From Hydractinia symbiolongicarpus (taxonomy: Eukaryota; Cnidaria; Hydrozoa; Anthoathecata; Hydractiniidae): a DNA stretch of 64,000 nucleotides. A program made the translations under genes and the position numbers. The notes under the pieces are model-generated. The model saw nothing but the letters and a program-made list of their open reading frames with translations, did not search any database and was not told where the DNA came from. The stretch is from contig NC_079882.1 in NCBI RefSeq assembly GCF_029227915.1, positions 25,177,001 to 25,241,000 of the forward strand, in the 5' to 3' direction. This document shows positions 10,401-22,700 of the stretch, one piece after another (within the stretch, counting starts at the first letter, position 1; each line of letters opens with the position of its first letter).

Positions 10401-13330
10401 ATGAATTTTAGGGTTTCTTTTTCTTTGATATATTTATAAGTGCAGATGAAATGAAATATCCATAAATTTCCAGAATTAAATTTTTTTTACAGGGCAGCAG
10501 CAAACAAATTTAAATAGTTTTTAAATCTTTCCGTAATTTTTTTTGCTGTATTTCTTTAGCACAGTGTTTCATACTTCTCAAGCCTTTTAGGTCACATCCG
10601 CCGTTGTTACTGTCATTCAACTAATTGCATTTATAGCAGATGACATCAATGCGCGTCAATTCGTCATCGTTTTGATTAGTCACGATTATAAATTCGCAGA
10701 CAAATCTTACCACTTTGTAACTTCAAAAAAGTAAATGTGTTCTAATTCGCTGAAACAATTACTCAATAAAATCTACCAATATAATACAAACATTCTTTAA
10801 ATTCCAATAAGCCGAATGAGAAAACTGATGTTGGTGTCATTATAGAAATATCGTATTTCTAAGGTATCATGCAGAAAATTTTACAATCATGAGACATTTT
10901 ACCTAAATTTTACCTTAACGCAGTCAATTTATTTCTCATTTTCAATTTCATTATACTTTTTGTATTTATAGCTATATTAATTAGGATATATTTGTTGTTA
11001 ATAAACTTGTTTGTAACGGTAAACAGTAAATAGCTTCTTTCTTAAAAACAGGAACGCTTTGCGTAGAAGTAACAGGTTTTCGGTGATTGGACTACTTTTG
11101 CTTTCTGCGAGTATGAATACGATACTATGGAATATATGCAACTATCCTTAATAAGGTATAATTACAATTTTACGTATATTATATGTCTATGGAAACTATA
11201 CCTTCTTATGGGAAATACATCTACAAGTACATATATACAACACCCGGTACCTCGAACAACCAGGAGAGTCCAAAAAAAGTATTTCAGACATTTGCGGCCA
11301 GCGGCTTTAATTCAAGAAATCATGATTAACATTTTTAAATGGACAAGAAATTATATTAACCCAATTTAACTTTTTCTAGAAAACAACAACCTGAAGGCAA
11401 GTAGTTTGTTGTGTATCTTTCGGGACATCCATCCATTTTACATCCATTCGATACGAATAGATGTAAAAAAGATACAAAATGACTTGGGTACGAGATTGTG
11501 CTGCTAGCTACTATTTTATTTTTCTTAATAAATGACATATTATTAGTGTGCCTTCTAAACTTTAAAAAGAATATCGAAAAAAACGTTCCATCTTATGATC
11601 TGTCGCGTTAAAGGGAAATGCGTTATTATTACAACATTTGCCTAACAACAGGGTAATCATAGATCTAACCGTCGTCGTTTTCATTGTCTTCGTACATAAT
11701 ATCTATACTTTGTCAGAGACAACATCTTCTTCCAGTTAAACTGATATAATTATAAATCAGTGTTCACAGCAGCAATGACTTCCTCTGAATAGAAAGTTTA
11801 GTAGCTCAAACGAATCGTCACCGTCGCCCAAGTTTGTATTTGTTTTAAATCTTTGTTAATTTAATGCAATTCAACGACGCTTGCTTCGCTAACGTGCAAT
11901 GCAGCGGGGAACAGTGGTGTGTGTTGTATCCATATCCTCCATATCTTAGACAAATTGTTGCTTAATTTAAGTATTGTAGCATTCGTCTAACCAATTGACC
12001 GCATTGGGCCTTACACAAGATCCTAGCTGACACCCAAAAATAAGTCGGCTAGGACACGATATTTTTACCGAGTTTTTTATATGGAGTTTAACTTTGGTGC
12101 CATTTTATCTTTTTATTGTTTCAGATGACCATCTCCATCATTCGCTACGTAGGTGTGAGTTCTTGACGGTGATGGCTAGTTTGTATCGGTGAAATGAACA
12201 CAGTGAAGCAGGTCCAGCCGCGCGTATGTTGCTTTTGATTTGACATAATAACTTGCTTTTTTAAACAAAGAATGACTACCGCCAATCATCTAAAAATGTT
12301 ATGATTTTTTCACAAGTTAAATTATTACCAGGCTAATTTGTATAGTCTAAGGTGTACAAAAAAATCAAAATAAAATCAAAAAAAATCTAAGGCCAGCGAA
12401 AAAAACAAAAACATGTTAAATGCAATTGTTTATGATGATTTCGCGTTCTATTAACTAATCATACAATTACTTGAAGGAACTTTTTTTGTTATTTTACAAT
12501 TAACGAGAGTTTATCCGTGTAATTTCTTTTAATTAACCCATTTGCGCAACATTTGAATTTTGCTAACTTGTACCAACACGCAAAATGTGGATTCCTTTCC
12601 TCGGAAAAAGTACGCACAAAAGTAAATTCGCTTAAAGCCGAATTTCCAGTTTTTAAAGTCGACTCTACTTTGACTTTTACGCGTTTTCAAAGCGCTATGC
12701 AATTAAAATGCTCCAAGACCACATGATATAAATAACTTTTTGCAAGAGCTATCAAATCTATCATTTTCAATTCAAGATTGTAATTAAAAGAGCAACCCAA
12801 GATACGAAGATACTGAAAAAAAGATGACAGTCACGCAATTTCATATCTTAAACGAGAAGATTAAATTCTCCTTTTAGTTTTCCTTCTTGATATAGCTGTC
12901 TTATTCAAAACTTTTTTGCATACTTCATTGGTTTGTTTTCTTTTTTTTTTCATACAGCAACAACAATAGTTTGAGAAGATTTATTTTCTTAGTCAGCAAT
13001 AATTTCCCACGTCGGACGTTCATGTTTACATATTTTTGTCGTTTAAAAGTTTACGCGCTCTTTCTGCTGCTTTTGACAAGTGGAAATCAAAAAATAACAT
13101 TAGGAGCGGACTTATAAGCGGCTATTGTTATAGTGGAAAGTCGCCTTAAGGTACGTATTTTTGTAACAGTATAGAAGACACAAGTATGGTCCAATAAACA
13201 AATTTTCAGGGAAAAAGAAAAAACTAATACAAATATAAAAAACATATATATACAAAAATGTTAAAATGTTACTGGCTCAAACCAAAAGTATAAAATTAAA
13301 AAATATTTAGACTCGAAATTAGGAGAGCGG
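7429..13330. other. Long gene-poor interval
   Basis: No supported gene was found between the small secreted protein and the 3' end of the GLUT gene. The open frames here are short, AT-driven and lack recognisable domains or splice structure. The one clear structure is a minisatellite at 8841-9085. Confidence 0.5.
8841..9085. repeat. Minisatellite, about 8 imperfect units of roughly 30 bp
   Basis: Degenerate units with the core GGGAGATGGAAGGGGTTATT followed by an A-rich AAAAAACCT stretch repeat across the interval. Unit length varies from about 25 to 31 bases. The array is purine-rich on the plus strand. Confidence 0.85.
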
Positions 13331-15089
13331 TCATAGAGCATCTTCTACGTCATTAGTGATCCAATCGTCGCCATGCAGCAAAATATCTTGCTCGTCATCT
13401 TCAACCAGTAACACGTGACCTTCCGCACAACATCTGATCACGGTGCAATGAAATGTGCTGCAAAAAATGTTTGCTTGGTAAAAGATCACGGTGGTCACAT
13501 CATTAAAATTTTAAAATCTTAGGAGAATTTAAGAGGTTTCGGAGTTAAACTTTAGAATAACAAACTATAAAATATATAAAAATATTCTATATTTTAGAAG
13601 AAGTAATTTTAAGGGACTTATGAATATTTTGTGCAACTTTTTTCAGAATTTAGGAGGTCTGGTCACACTTAAAATTATCTCAAGGGTCTATTGTGACCCT
13701 GCACTCCTACAACAAACTTATATCTTCATTAATTATAATAGCTGTGAATACATACCCTTGATTGAGTTCAGCACTGACGAGTTCTAACGATTTTCCTTTA
13801 GTTTCAGGAACAAAATGGCAAAGAAAAAATATAGCCACCACTCCAATCAAAGCGTATGTTAGAAAGGTCCAAAATGGTCCAATTGATCCTAAGTAATAAA
13901 AAATATAAATAATAATCATGAATACCATGTATATATATAAATTAATATATAAATATAAATTAAAAACTCGCCAAACACTCGCTAAATAGCGATCAGTTTT
14001 ACATTTACAAAGAATGAAAAGAATGAAGTATTACCGATAACTTCTAGAAACGTCATTGATACAACAATATTTGTTCCCCAATTTACAATACTAGCAGCAG
14101 CTACAGCTCGACCTTTTATTCCAGTAGGAAATATTTCAGTTAAAAGAAGCCAGCTCACTAAAAACAGCGGTAAGTGGAAAGGTTGGTGGACAGATCTTTT
14201 ATAAAATAAAAAAAAGATTAGCTATGTCACTTGCTATGTATTAAGGACAAAGGACAAAGCGAGGAGTGTGTATAATATTTTTAATTCTTCGTCTTCCTCA
14301 TTGGAGCTTTTTTCGAATCCCTTGTAGTCTTTTAGCAGCCATGATTTACTACTTTCTCCCAATCTCGGAGGAATGACGTCGCAAAATGAAATGTTTTTAT
14401 AAAAAACCGTGGTAAATTGTTTCCTTTTCAAATGCGAATGGCGATCTTGGGATTTTGAAGGATAACTAAGATATTACTACATACTTGAACCGCCTTTAAA
14501 GCCCGACGACAAAAAATGATCAGAGAAAGATAATATAAAAAGAAATCGACACAGAGAAGACAGAGAAAAATTGACAAACCTGCCCAAGACAGATGACCTT
14601 ATCATCTGTCCTGGGCAGCCCTATCATCTATCAAATGAAAAAATAAATACAGAATACAGATAAAAGAGGTAGTTGCAAAGAAACGGAAATTAACATACTT
14701 GGACCGTACCCAACCGCATAACCAATCACAAACAACATCAGAGCAATGAAACATGTATATTTTACTGCACCAGGTATCTGTGTTTTTATCGTTTCATCGT
14801 TCTCTGTAGCAGAACAGTTTTCATTCTTTATTGAAACAGAAGTAGAAAAAGTATTTTTATTTTTAATGTCAATATTTAAATTACTAGTCGAATTAATCTG
14901 CGTCGCGTTGGTGCAAACCTTTGGATGTAATAAGTGAAAATGAAGTTTTTGTGTGCCAGCCATTTCACCACATTGTGGACCTTTTTCTATTTTATTTAAA
15001 GGTTCAGTAACAGCAGCAAGTATGACCACGCTGATTGTCATAATGATAGCACCAAGAAGTAGAAACGTTCTCCGACCTACAAACATAAT

Positions 15090-15145
<56 letters not shown>

Positions 15146-18100
15146 ATTATTTACAATTTAACATGTCATTAACTTTAATTAACACGTGTCCTGTGAAAGA
15201 CGGTGCTTATATTTTCATAAATAGCAAATATTGCAAGTTTTTATAGGGTTAGACTTGAGTGGAGAAAGGGAATTTTTGACCTTCAAGTTGCTTAGGTAGT
15301 TGCTTAGCACTTATTGTGAACCCTACCCTGACCCTTCATCAGTACAAAGTCAACTCACACAGACCCACATACACAAAATACTCAGAAGCGCACAAGTGCT
15401 GCTCCTAAGAAAATCGTGCCTGGTCCAATTCGAGAGGTTGGCTATTGAGCCCTGAAGGTTGCTAATTCAGTTGTTTAATATTTGGGACAATTTTAAGGCC
15501 TATTGCCTTAACAAAAAACGTGTACGTTTATAGGAAGTACTCTAACATGGCAGTGAAAATGGATTTTACCTAATTTATCAACGGTGCATAAAGTAAGAAG
15601 GGTAAACACAACCTATAAAACAATAAATAAATAAATACACAATGCGAATGAACTACCTAAAAACCTCAATTATCTATACATGTTTTTAAAAGCAACATTA
15701 TGAAGTGAGACCAACCTTGACCACGCCTAGACCAACAGTGGCTAACGTTGCAGAAGCATTCTTGTTAAAACCAAGAGTTTTAAACAAAACTGGAGCATAG
15801 TATAAAACAGTGGGTTGGCCAGTCAACTGAAAAAAATAGAATAATCAAGTTAACTGAAACTCTTTTTATTAGCTTGCCAACACAAAGCAAATTCCCACCT
15901 GCTGGAACAGGACAATTCCACAACCAACAAACATCCGCATTCGCAAATTTTCTTTTTTTCTGAATAAATCTGTAAAACTGTAACTCTAAAAAAAGCGAGG
16001 GGGTTTCAAATCAGAAATCTTTAGGATTTTAGGAGGCGTGGGAACTCTGTATCTTCAGCAATTAGAAAATTTACAATCACCTTTTCTGATGACAATGACG
16101 CTTTAAGGCGTGACATCTCTTTGTTGACATCCTTCTCAGGCCACAATGACGCAATCAAGGTTTTTGCCTAAAAAACAAAATAATTATATAGTGGGAAGAG
16201 GGGAGGGGGACGAAATGAAAATAATATATTAAACCCATAGAAAAGCAGAACAATTTACCCTAGCCTCTTCCCCCATTGTTACAAGCCAGCGTGGACTTGC
16301 TGGAAGAAATAACATCCCTAATGCTTGAAAAGCAGCAGGAATAGCAGATATCCCAAACATATACTTCCTGTTAAATAAAATACAAATTTAAGAAATATAA
16401 ACTTTACTGTCGATATTATGAAAACAAATCAAAGTTATAATAAACACATGGCAATTGTTAAAGGGCCTTCTCAGATTTGGAATAGGAACTAAAGTACAAG
16501 TGTGTGTACGATTACTTATGCAATGCAATATTATGTATAACAACTGCTATTACGTATTGCGGATAAACTTGACAAGAACTTGTGCAAGTTCTAATTTTCT
16601 AAAATAATTTGATTGCTAAAGCACATAACCAATAGAAATGCTAAAAGCAAAAAAGTTTTGGATTATGGTTAAACCAATAAGTAGAAGTTTATAAACAAAG
16701 CAGACAAATTTTGTATTCCAAGCTGGCGCAACAGTATTTGGCGAACAAGTACTCGTTTTCCTTTACTATGTGTAACAACTGGATTGAGTAGTCAAGTCAA
16801 ATCGTAACCTACTTACCAACCCTGCGAAACGTTTATCAGTAGAAAGTTGACTAAGTAAGCAAAAAGAAGACCAATTGTGATCCCGAGTTCGTTCAATGAA
16901 ACGAGAAGACCTCTTTTGTTCTAAATAGATAAAAAATTACAAAACGTAAAACCTCAAATATAATTTTTTTGGAATAAAAGTGAATGAATTGTTCGACTTT
17001 AACTATATATATAAATATATATTACCGCAGGCGCAATTTCAGAAATGTAAACACAGTCTCCTATTGCAGATAAAGAAACAGCAAAACCAACAACAACTCT
17101 TCCGATGATCTAAACAGTAATTTACAGAAGACGAAATCACAAAAATCCAGTCTTCTGAGCACCAAAAAGTAAAAATAATATTATGATAAAACACTCACAA
17201 ATACAGGAAAGGATTTGGAAAATGTTAACACAAGTGCTCCAGCGAAAAATAGACCAGCATTTATGATGATGGTGATTTTTCGACCATACCTATCCAATAA
17301 CTGTCCTGAAAGTGATACAGAACATGAAAAAAAATAGGAGTATAAATTTACGTCTTGTTTGCATCTCGAAATGTGTGTTATTTAAGAATAGAATAAAAAC
17401 TACTGTAAAACTTTAAAAATCTGTCTTTAGGGACTGAGTCATGCCAAAGACTATGAAAGTGTAAATCGATCTTTTCTGCTTAACGTTTAGTATGAGAATA
17501 GAAATGATATTTTAGGCAGTTTTATTCTAGGACTCCTTTTGCAGTACCCTTATTGATAACGATAGCATGAGGGCCTGAAGAGGCTATCTTGGGTAAATAT
17601 TATTATCTATCTATCCAATCTACACCTGCTTAATAAGAATAAATGGTTGTCAAGGATTTTAGCTGTTTCTCAATTTGTTTTTTTGGCGTAGTTTATGGTT
17701 CTTAAACACGTAGGAGTAGGAGAAATATATGAACAACTAAGGCGAATAAAGGCTCAAAAATACTGCTACCAAACATCACACAGAAACTGTTTGGAAAGTA
17801 TACAATCTTTTAAGATTTTCAAGGTTTTTCATCAGAGAATTATGGAAATTTAAGGTTTTCAAGGCCACATAGTTTCATTTTAAGGTTCTTTCAGGTCCAA
17901 TAGACGCCTTAGTCTAGATAGAACGAGATAGTTGATGTGTATAACTTTTTGTTCGTTCCAAATGAAACTATCTTACCTCCAACTATAGAAGCAATCAAAC
18001 CACCTATCAATAGTGATGTGACAATCAGTTCTTGTTGCTGACATGACAACTGAAATTCCGTCTTTAGTAGCAGCATTGCACCAGATATAATTCCTGTCAA

Positions 18101-19025
18101 ACACATTGAAGAAAATTTTATACTGATCGAACGGATAGTTTTATACCATGGAAGTAAAAAAAGATTTAAAAAAAGATCGCACATTTCAATTGATGATAAT
18201 ATTTAATTCTTGAGAGTTTTTAAAAGATAAAAAAAGGGGGCACAGTGGATTCTGAGGCCTTTATTGAGGTAGTGAACGTTTTTTGAACTTAAAAAAAACG
18301 GATCATTTGTTTCATCTTTTTCCTTCACCAGTAATTAAATTTATTAGTACCGAATCGCCAAAAAACTTATATACAGAATTTCATGGCTTTTTAAAAATCT
18401 CAAAATGGTAGTTGAAACATGTTTTTAAAACAACATATTTTACACCAATGCAGTCCTCATAGGAAAGAAATGCCATACCTATGTCGTATCCAAATAAAAT
18501 TCCACCCAAAGAAGCAACACATGAAGCAGCAGGAAGCAAAAACCATGGTGATCTAAATAAAAAATGATTATGTTCTCAATAAATACTCTCAGAAGTTTGC
18601 TTTCTATTATAGTTCTTATGGGCGCATTTAAATGTCAGCTCTCAATGGGTTCAATATCCATTACATTCAAGATGGTAGTGTTTTCGAAATTTTCATTGGT
18701 AGTTAAAAAGCTAAGGCTGTCGGTTTGTAAACACTTAAATGTTGAGCTGTGTTAACCTTCAAGCTGCGAAAATACAAACACTACAGCATGAAAAAAAAAT
18801 CCTACACGCATGCTCAGATAAATAGATAAATAAAAGCGAATTTCAAATCCTTTATAGTTACTAACCTTGGCCTCTCACGATTGTCATTTTGGTGTAATGA
18901 CACTCTTTCGCCAGCTTCATTATCTAAAAATATTTTTACTACATAAAATAAACTACTAACCCAAAATCTAGCAAGCTTAGTGCTTAATAATAAAGTGAAA
19001 TACCTTCGTCTTCGCTGTTCCACAT
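13331..19025 (-). CDS. SLC2A12: Class III facilitative hexose transporter, GLUT12-like, 16 exons, 587 residues
   Basis: Exons: 19025-19004, 18923-18866, 18552-18479, 18093-17977, 17305-17199, 17109-17026, 16920-16817, 16367-16259, 16167-16081, 15985-15899, 15826-15716, 15612-15570, 15076-14699, 14157-14035, 13888-13756, 13457-13331 (stop TGA at 13333-13331). The total of 1764 nt is in frame. Sugar-porter signatures appear in order: [10 protein letters not shown] in TM1, DRYGRK after TM2, [10 protein letters not shown] in TM4, [21 protein letters not shown] in TM7, [13 protein letters not shown] in TM10 and PETKGKSLE after TM12. Exon 13 encodes a long exofacial loop between TM9 and TM10 with several N-glycosylation sequons, which places it in class III (GLUT10/12) rather than class I or II. 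The C-tail has an acidic dileucine motif (EQDILL). It would move hexoses across the plasma membrane or endomembranes. Choosing GLUT12 over GLUT10 is less certain. Confidence 0.9.
14580..14618. repeat. Hairpin with 17-bp arms in a GLUT gene intron
   Basis: CTGCCCAAGACAGATGA at 14580-14596 faces its complement at 14602-14618 with one G:T-type mismatch and a 5-nt loop. It lies in the intron between exons 13 and 14. Confidence 0.7.
15092..15144. repeat. ATT trinucleotide microsatellite
   Basis: About 17 ATT units start 16 bases upstream (in transcript sense) of the acceptor of GLUT exon 13. The minus-strand transcript therefore carries an AAT run where a pyrimidine tract would be expected. Confidence 0.95.
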
Positions 19026-19799
19026 TCTTAATCATTATCTTTCATACCTATACATCCATTTGTTTATATTCAATCCTGTTACATCTAAAAATGCATTGTC
19101 ATAGATGGGAATACAACATTAAAAATATTATTTTTGATTATATAATATTAAAAATATTTATAACATGGTAAAATAGTAACAAAATATAGAAAGGGTTAGA
19201 TAGTCATTGTAATAAAAACAACATTGTATGAAAACAATATTTTAACATATGTTACAAATAATAAACTGATACATAATCCTGATATTTAAACATTTATATT
19301 GTAGTTCAAAATGTTTTTGGAGAAGAAGGCCAATAATAATAGTGTCTACTTAGGTTATTTTAATGGTTGGTGGCGAAGGGTATAATAGTATTGCAAATTG
19401 ACATTTTTGATCACTTAACGTGTTATTATTGGTTGTAATTATTTTTTTATTTATACTATATAATTTTTTAAAAATAATTGTAGAAAGGACAGGAATTGCC
19501 CATTAACCCGCCCCCTGCCCAACACCACCTCCAGTTACATGCCAGTAATTGCGGACTGATACAATATTGTTTACGGACGTATATTATATTCAGAAATTTT
19601 TTTAACACATGTTCTAACACCACCAGTAAAAAAGGAAATGGTATAGCAGAACATTTCAACCAACTACCAACATTTGCCAAAAATCACCAAACAAAACACA
19701 AAAAAAATTACAAGTGATATTCAAAATAACAATTAGTACTACTAAAATACTGATAAATGAATAATGGTTAAAAAATATAGGTTTAAGGATGATAATAAA

Positions 19800-22700
19800 T
19801 TATTCCCAATTCTCCCAATCGTCGTCATCCTCATCCTATGAAAAAACAAAAATATAATTTTTTTATTGTTTGCATCAATATCTAGTTAGTTGATGGAAAG
19901 GATTATCATGTGCATAAAAGTAGCTTTGAAAATACCTGCAATGTTCCTGCTGCACTCTTGTTTTTAATATCTTCAACCATTTTTGCAAGTTCTTCTTCAT
20001 TGACGTCATCATCATCAAGATCCAAGTCAAAATCTTCATCGATATCATCTGCTTCGCTTTTGTTTACAATGACTGCACTTGAGTTACTGGAAGACTTGCC
20101 TTCTAAAAAAAGATTTTTAACAAAAATTATTAAATTCAATTACCGTGATATAATTTACAAAAAAAATTGATTTTGCAAACTTTTTAAGAACTTTTCTATA
20201 AAGCATATTTTTATTGCAGAACTTAAATATTTACGATGCTCTTTTGACTATTCTAAACCAATAAATGCAAAGTCCTTGGGTATGGGAATTATGAATACTA
20301 GAGCAAGTTAATCGAACCAGAAAGGCTTTGAAATAGAAATACAGAGATATTAAGAGTTGGCTGTGTGTCCAGTTGACTGTGTTGTAAGAGCTTGGCCCCA
20401 AAGAAAACGACTTGGAACGTTAAGCGTGTTTGCTTTACAAAGGATGATTTGGAGCTTGAAAATGTTTTTCCCATATCCGTGTTCGTGTTTTAAAGTTTTT
20501 TCTAAGACAGTTACACCATACATTTGTGTGCAGAGTCACACGAGTTTGCTTCTATAAGAGAATTAAAAATTTCTTATAAAAAATACTATCACATAAAAAA
20601 CAACACGGATGTGTCTCATGAAATCTTTCTTTGTTGAACCTTTATTTACGATTTTTGATTTTTTTTATGCATGACTGAAGTTATCTCAATTGCAGAGAGT
20701 ATGTCTTTTCAGTAAATTGGGAAAATATCAAAGAACAATCTTTTTTATCAACTAGTTTTTGTGACTTTTAAAAGCATTGTATGAAAATAACAATGGTAAT
20801 GTGCATAATTAAAAATAATCATAAATTGCTATGGTGAATGTTTTTAGCAATTCTTTGACAAAATAAATCCTAGTGCTTTTTTCACGTAGATTTTGAAAGA
20901 AACTTGTTGTAATTTAAATTTACTTCAGTGCGCTCTAGAAAATTTAACCTAGTTTTGTGACTTTTTGTGATAGTAAAAAGATTTCAGTTCAGTAAACCAA
21001 GCCAGACTGGCTTACTGCTTACTGTTCATGTTATGTCTAATTGTTTGCTTCTTAAAAGGACTTCAATTCTGAATTATTTGTAATTATTTTTCCCATTTTA
21101 AAGAGTGGTAAGAAGCATATAGCTTTATGTTTTTAGCTTTCTATTTTCCACCACCCATTTAGATGCAGAATATAGAAGAATTAAATAAAATACATATTTA
21201 AGTGAAGTTTTTTAATATAAATTCTCATAAGGAAAATCAAGTTACATACAGTTAAGTCAAAAATATTTAAAAGAGATCTTTTGATACAGACAGGTAAAAA
21301 AACAACAGAAAGAGAAGTTGCATACCTGAACCACCATTACTGTCTGGCTTGACTTCTTGTTCCCCTTTAACTTTTTTCACCTTAATGTCATCATCAATAC
21401 TTATCCATGAGCTAACACTTGAAGTCTCGGAAAATTCCTGTTTTACACGAGAATGATTAGGCGAGTCATTTTTCTCTGCAGTAATTTTTGTTTCACTATG
21501 CGAATCAGTACTATTCAATTTATCTTCCAATTCTGAGTCTGTTCTTATAGTATCAAAAGATTTAGCCAAAACATCTTCACTTTTTGTAGGCTGAGAGTTC
21601 AGATGAGTATCTCTTGTTTTTGAAGAAAGTTCGTTTATTTCATATTCCAAAGTTGAAGATGTAGGCAGATCTGTTCTCATTATCGAATTACCAAGTGGTT
21701 CATCCATTGGAACATTTAGGGTTTCAGTTATTAGTTCTTTATTTTTGTCAACATTATCAGAAATTTCGCTTAATGGCATACTAGTCTCAATATTGTCAGA
21801 TTCCTTGTCAGTGTTTTTTAAGGCATCCTGGATACTATCAACAGGATCTTCATTGGAAATTGCCTCAACTTTGTTGGGTGTATTTTCTGCTTGTGCAGAT
21901 GCTGGAACAAAGGGTGATGCCAACACTTCTATATCTATGATTTTGATAAAGGTACATGAACAACTTTTGAAATAACAACAAAAATAATGTTATACTAAAG
22001 TAGCTTACCATCATCATCGTCATCATCACCCCAACCACCATCAGTATCATCTTCTTTCGTTGTTTCTTTGTTCGCTCTTGCTAGCAACTCTTCGCGTTTT
22101 CTTTCTTCTGCGTCCAGTTGAAAAACTTGGTAGAAGTATCGTTGCCAAAATACTGTATGTGACACAGCTGTTGGCACCTGAAAAATCAAATGTGATTCTG
22201 TTTTATAAGAACTGGAAAACCAAATATTTGGATTCATGGAGAACTACAAAATTAAGTAACGAAAGGTTTATAACTCCTTACAAAAACCTAAATGAACATG
22301 AATCATAAGAAATGACACAAATTTCCAAATGAAATATCAATTTGATTACGGCAAACTTTGAATTCATCCTTTTTTTCAAATAAGATCTGTTAAGCAAACC
22401 GTATTTTACGATAAGAACTACTCACAACTGCAAAACAGAGACCCTTTTTTAAATTTGAGACCAACTATATGTTTTATTACCTTAATCTCTTTTAGAGAGA
22501 TGTGAGATTAGCATTACAGTTAAAAAGACGTTATACCACTACTATTTAGACACCAGACCAGCATCCTTTGATTAATCATAGTAGAGCTGACTTTCTTTGT
22601 TTAACTGAGAAAATATGTTTATAAAATGAGTATAAATTCTACACCAGTATTTTTAGGAGAAATTAGGGGTACATGTGGCTGTTGACAAAATTTAACCATA

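Noticed and set aside
11127-11369. 80-residue open frame in the gene-poor interval
   Set aside because: No recognisable domain, splice partners or repeat relation; consistent with chance.
21745-21975. 76-residue plus-strand frame over BSDC1 exon 9
   Set aside because: Antisense shadow of the acidic Ser/Thr-rich BSDC1 linker.
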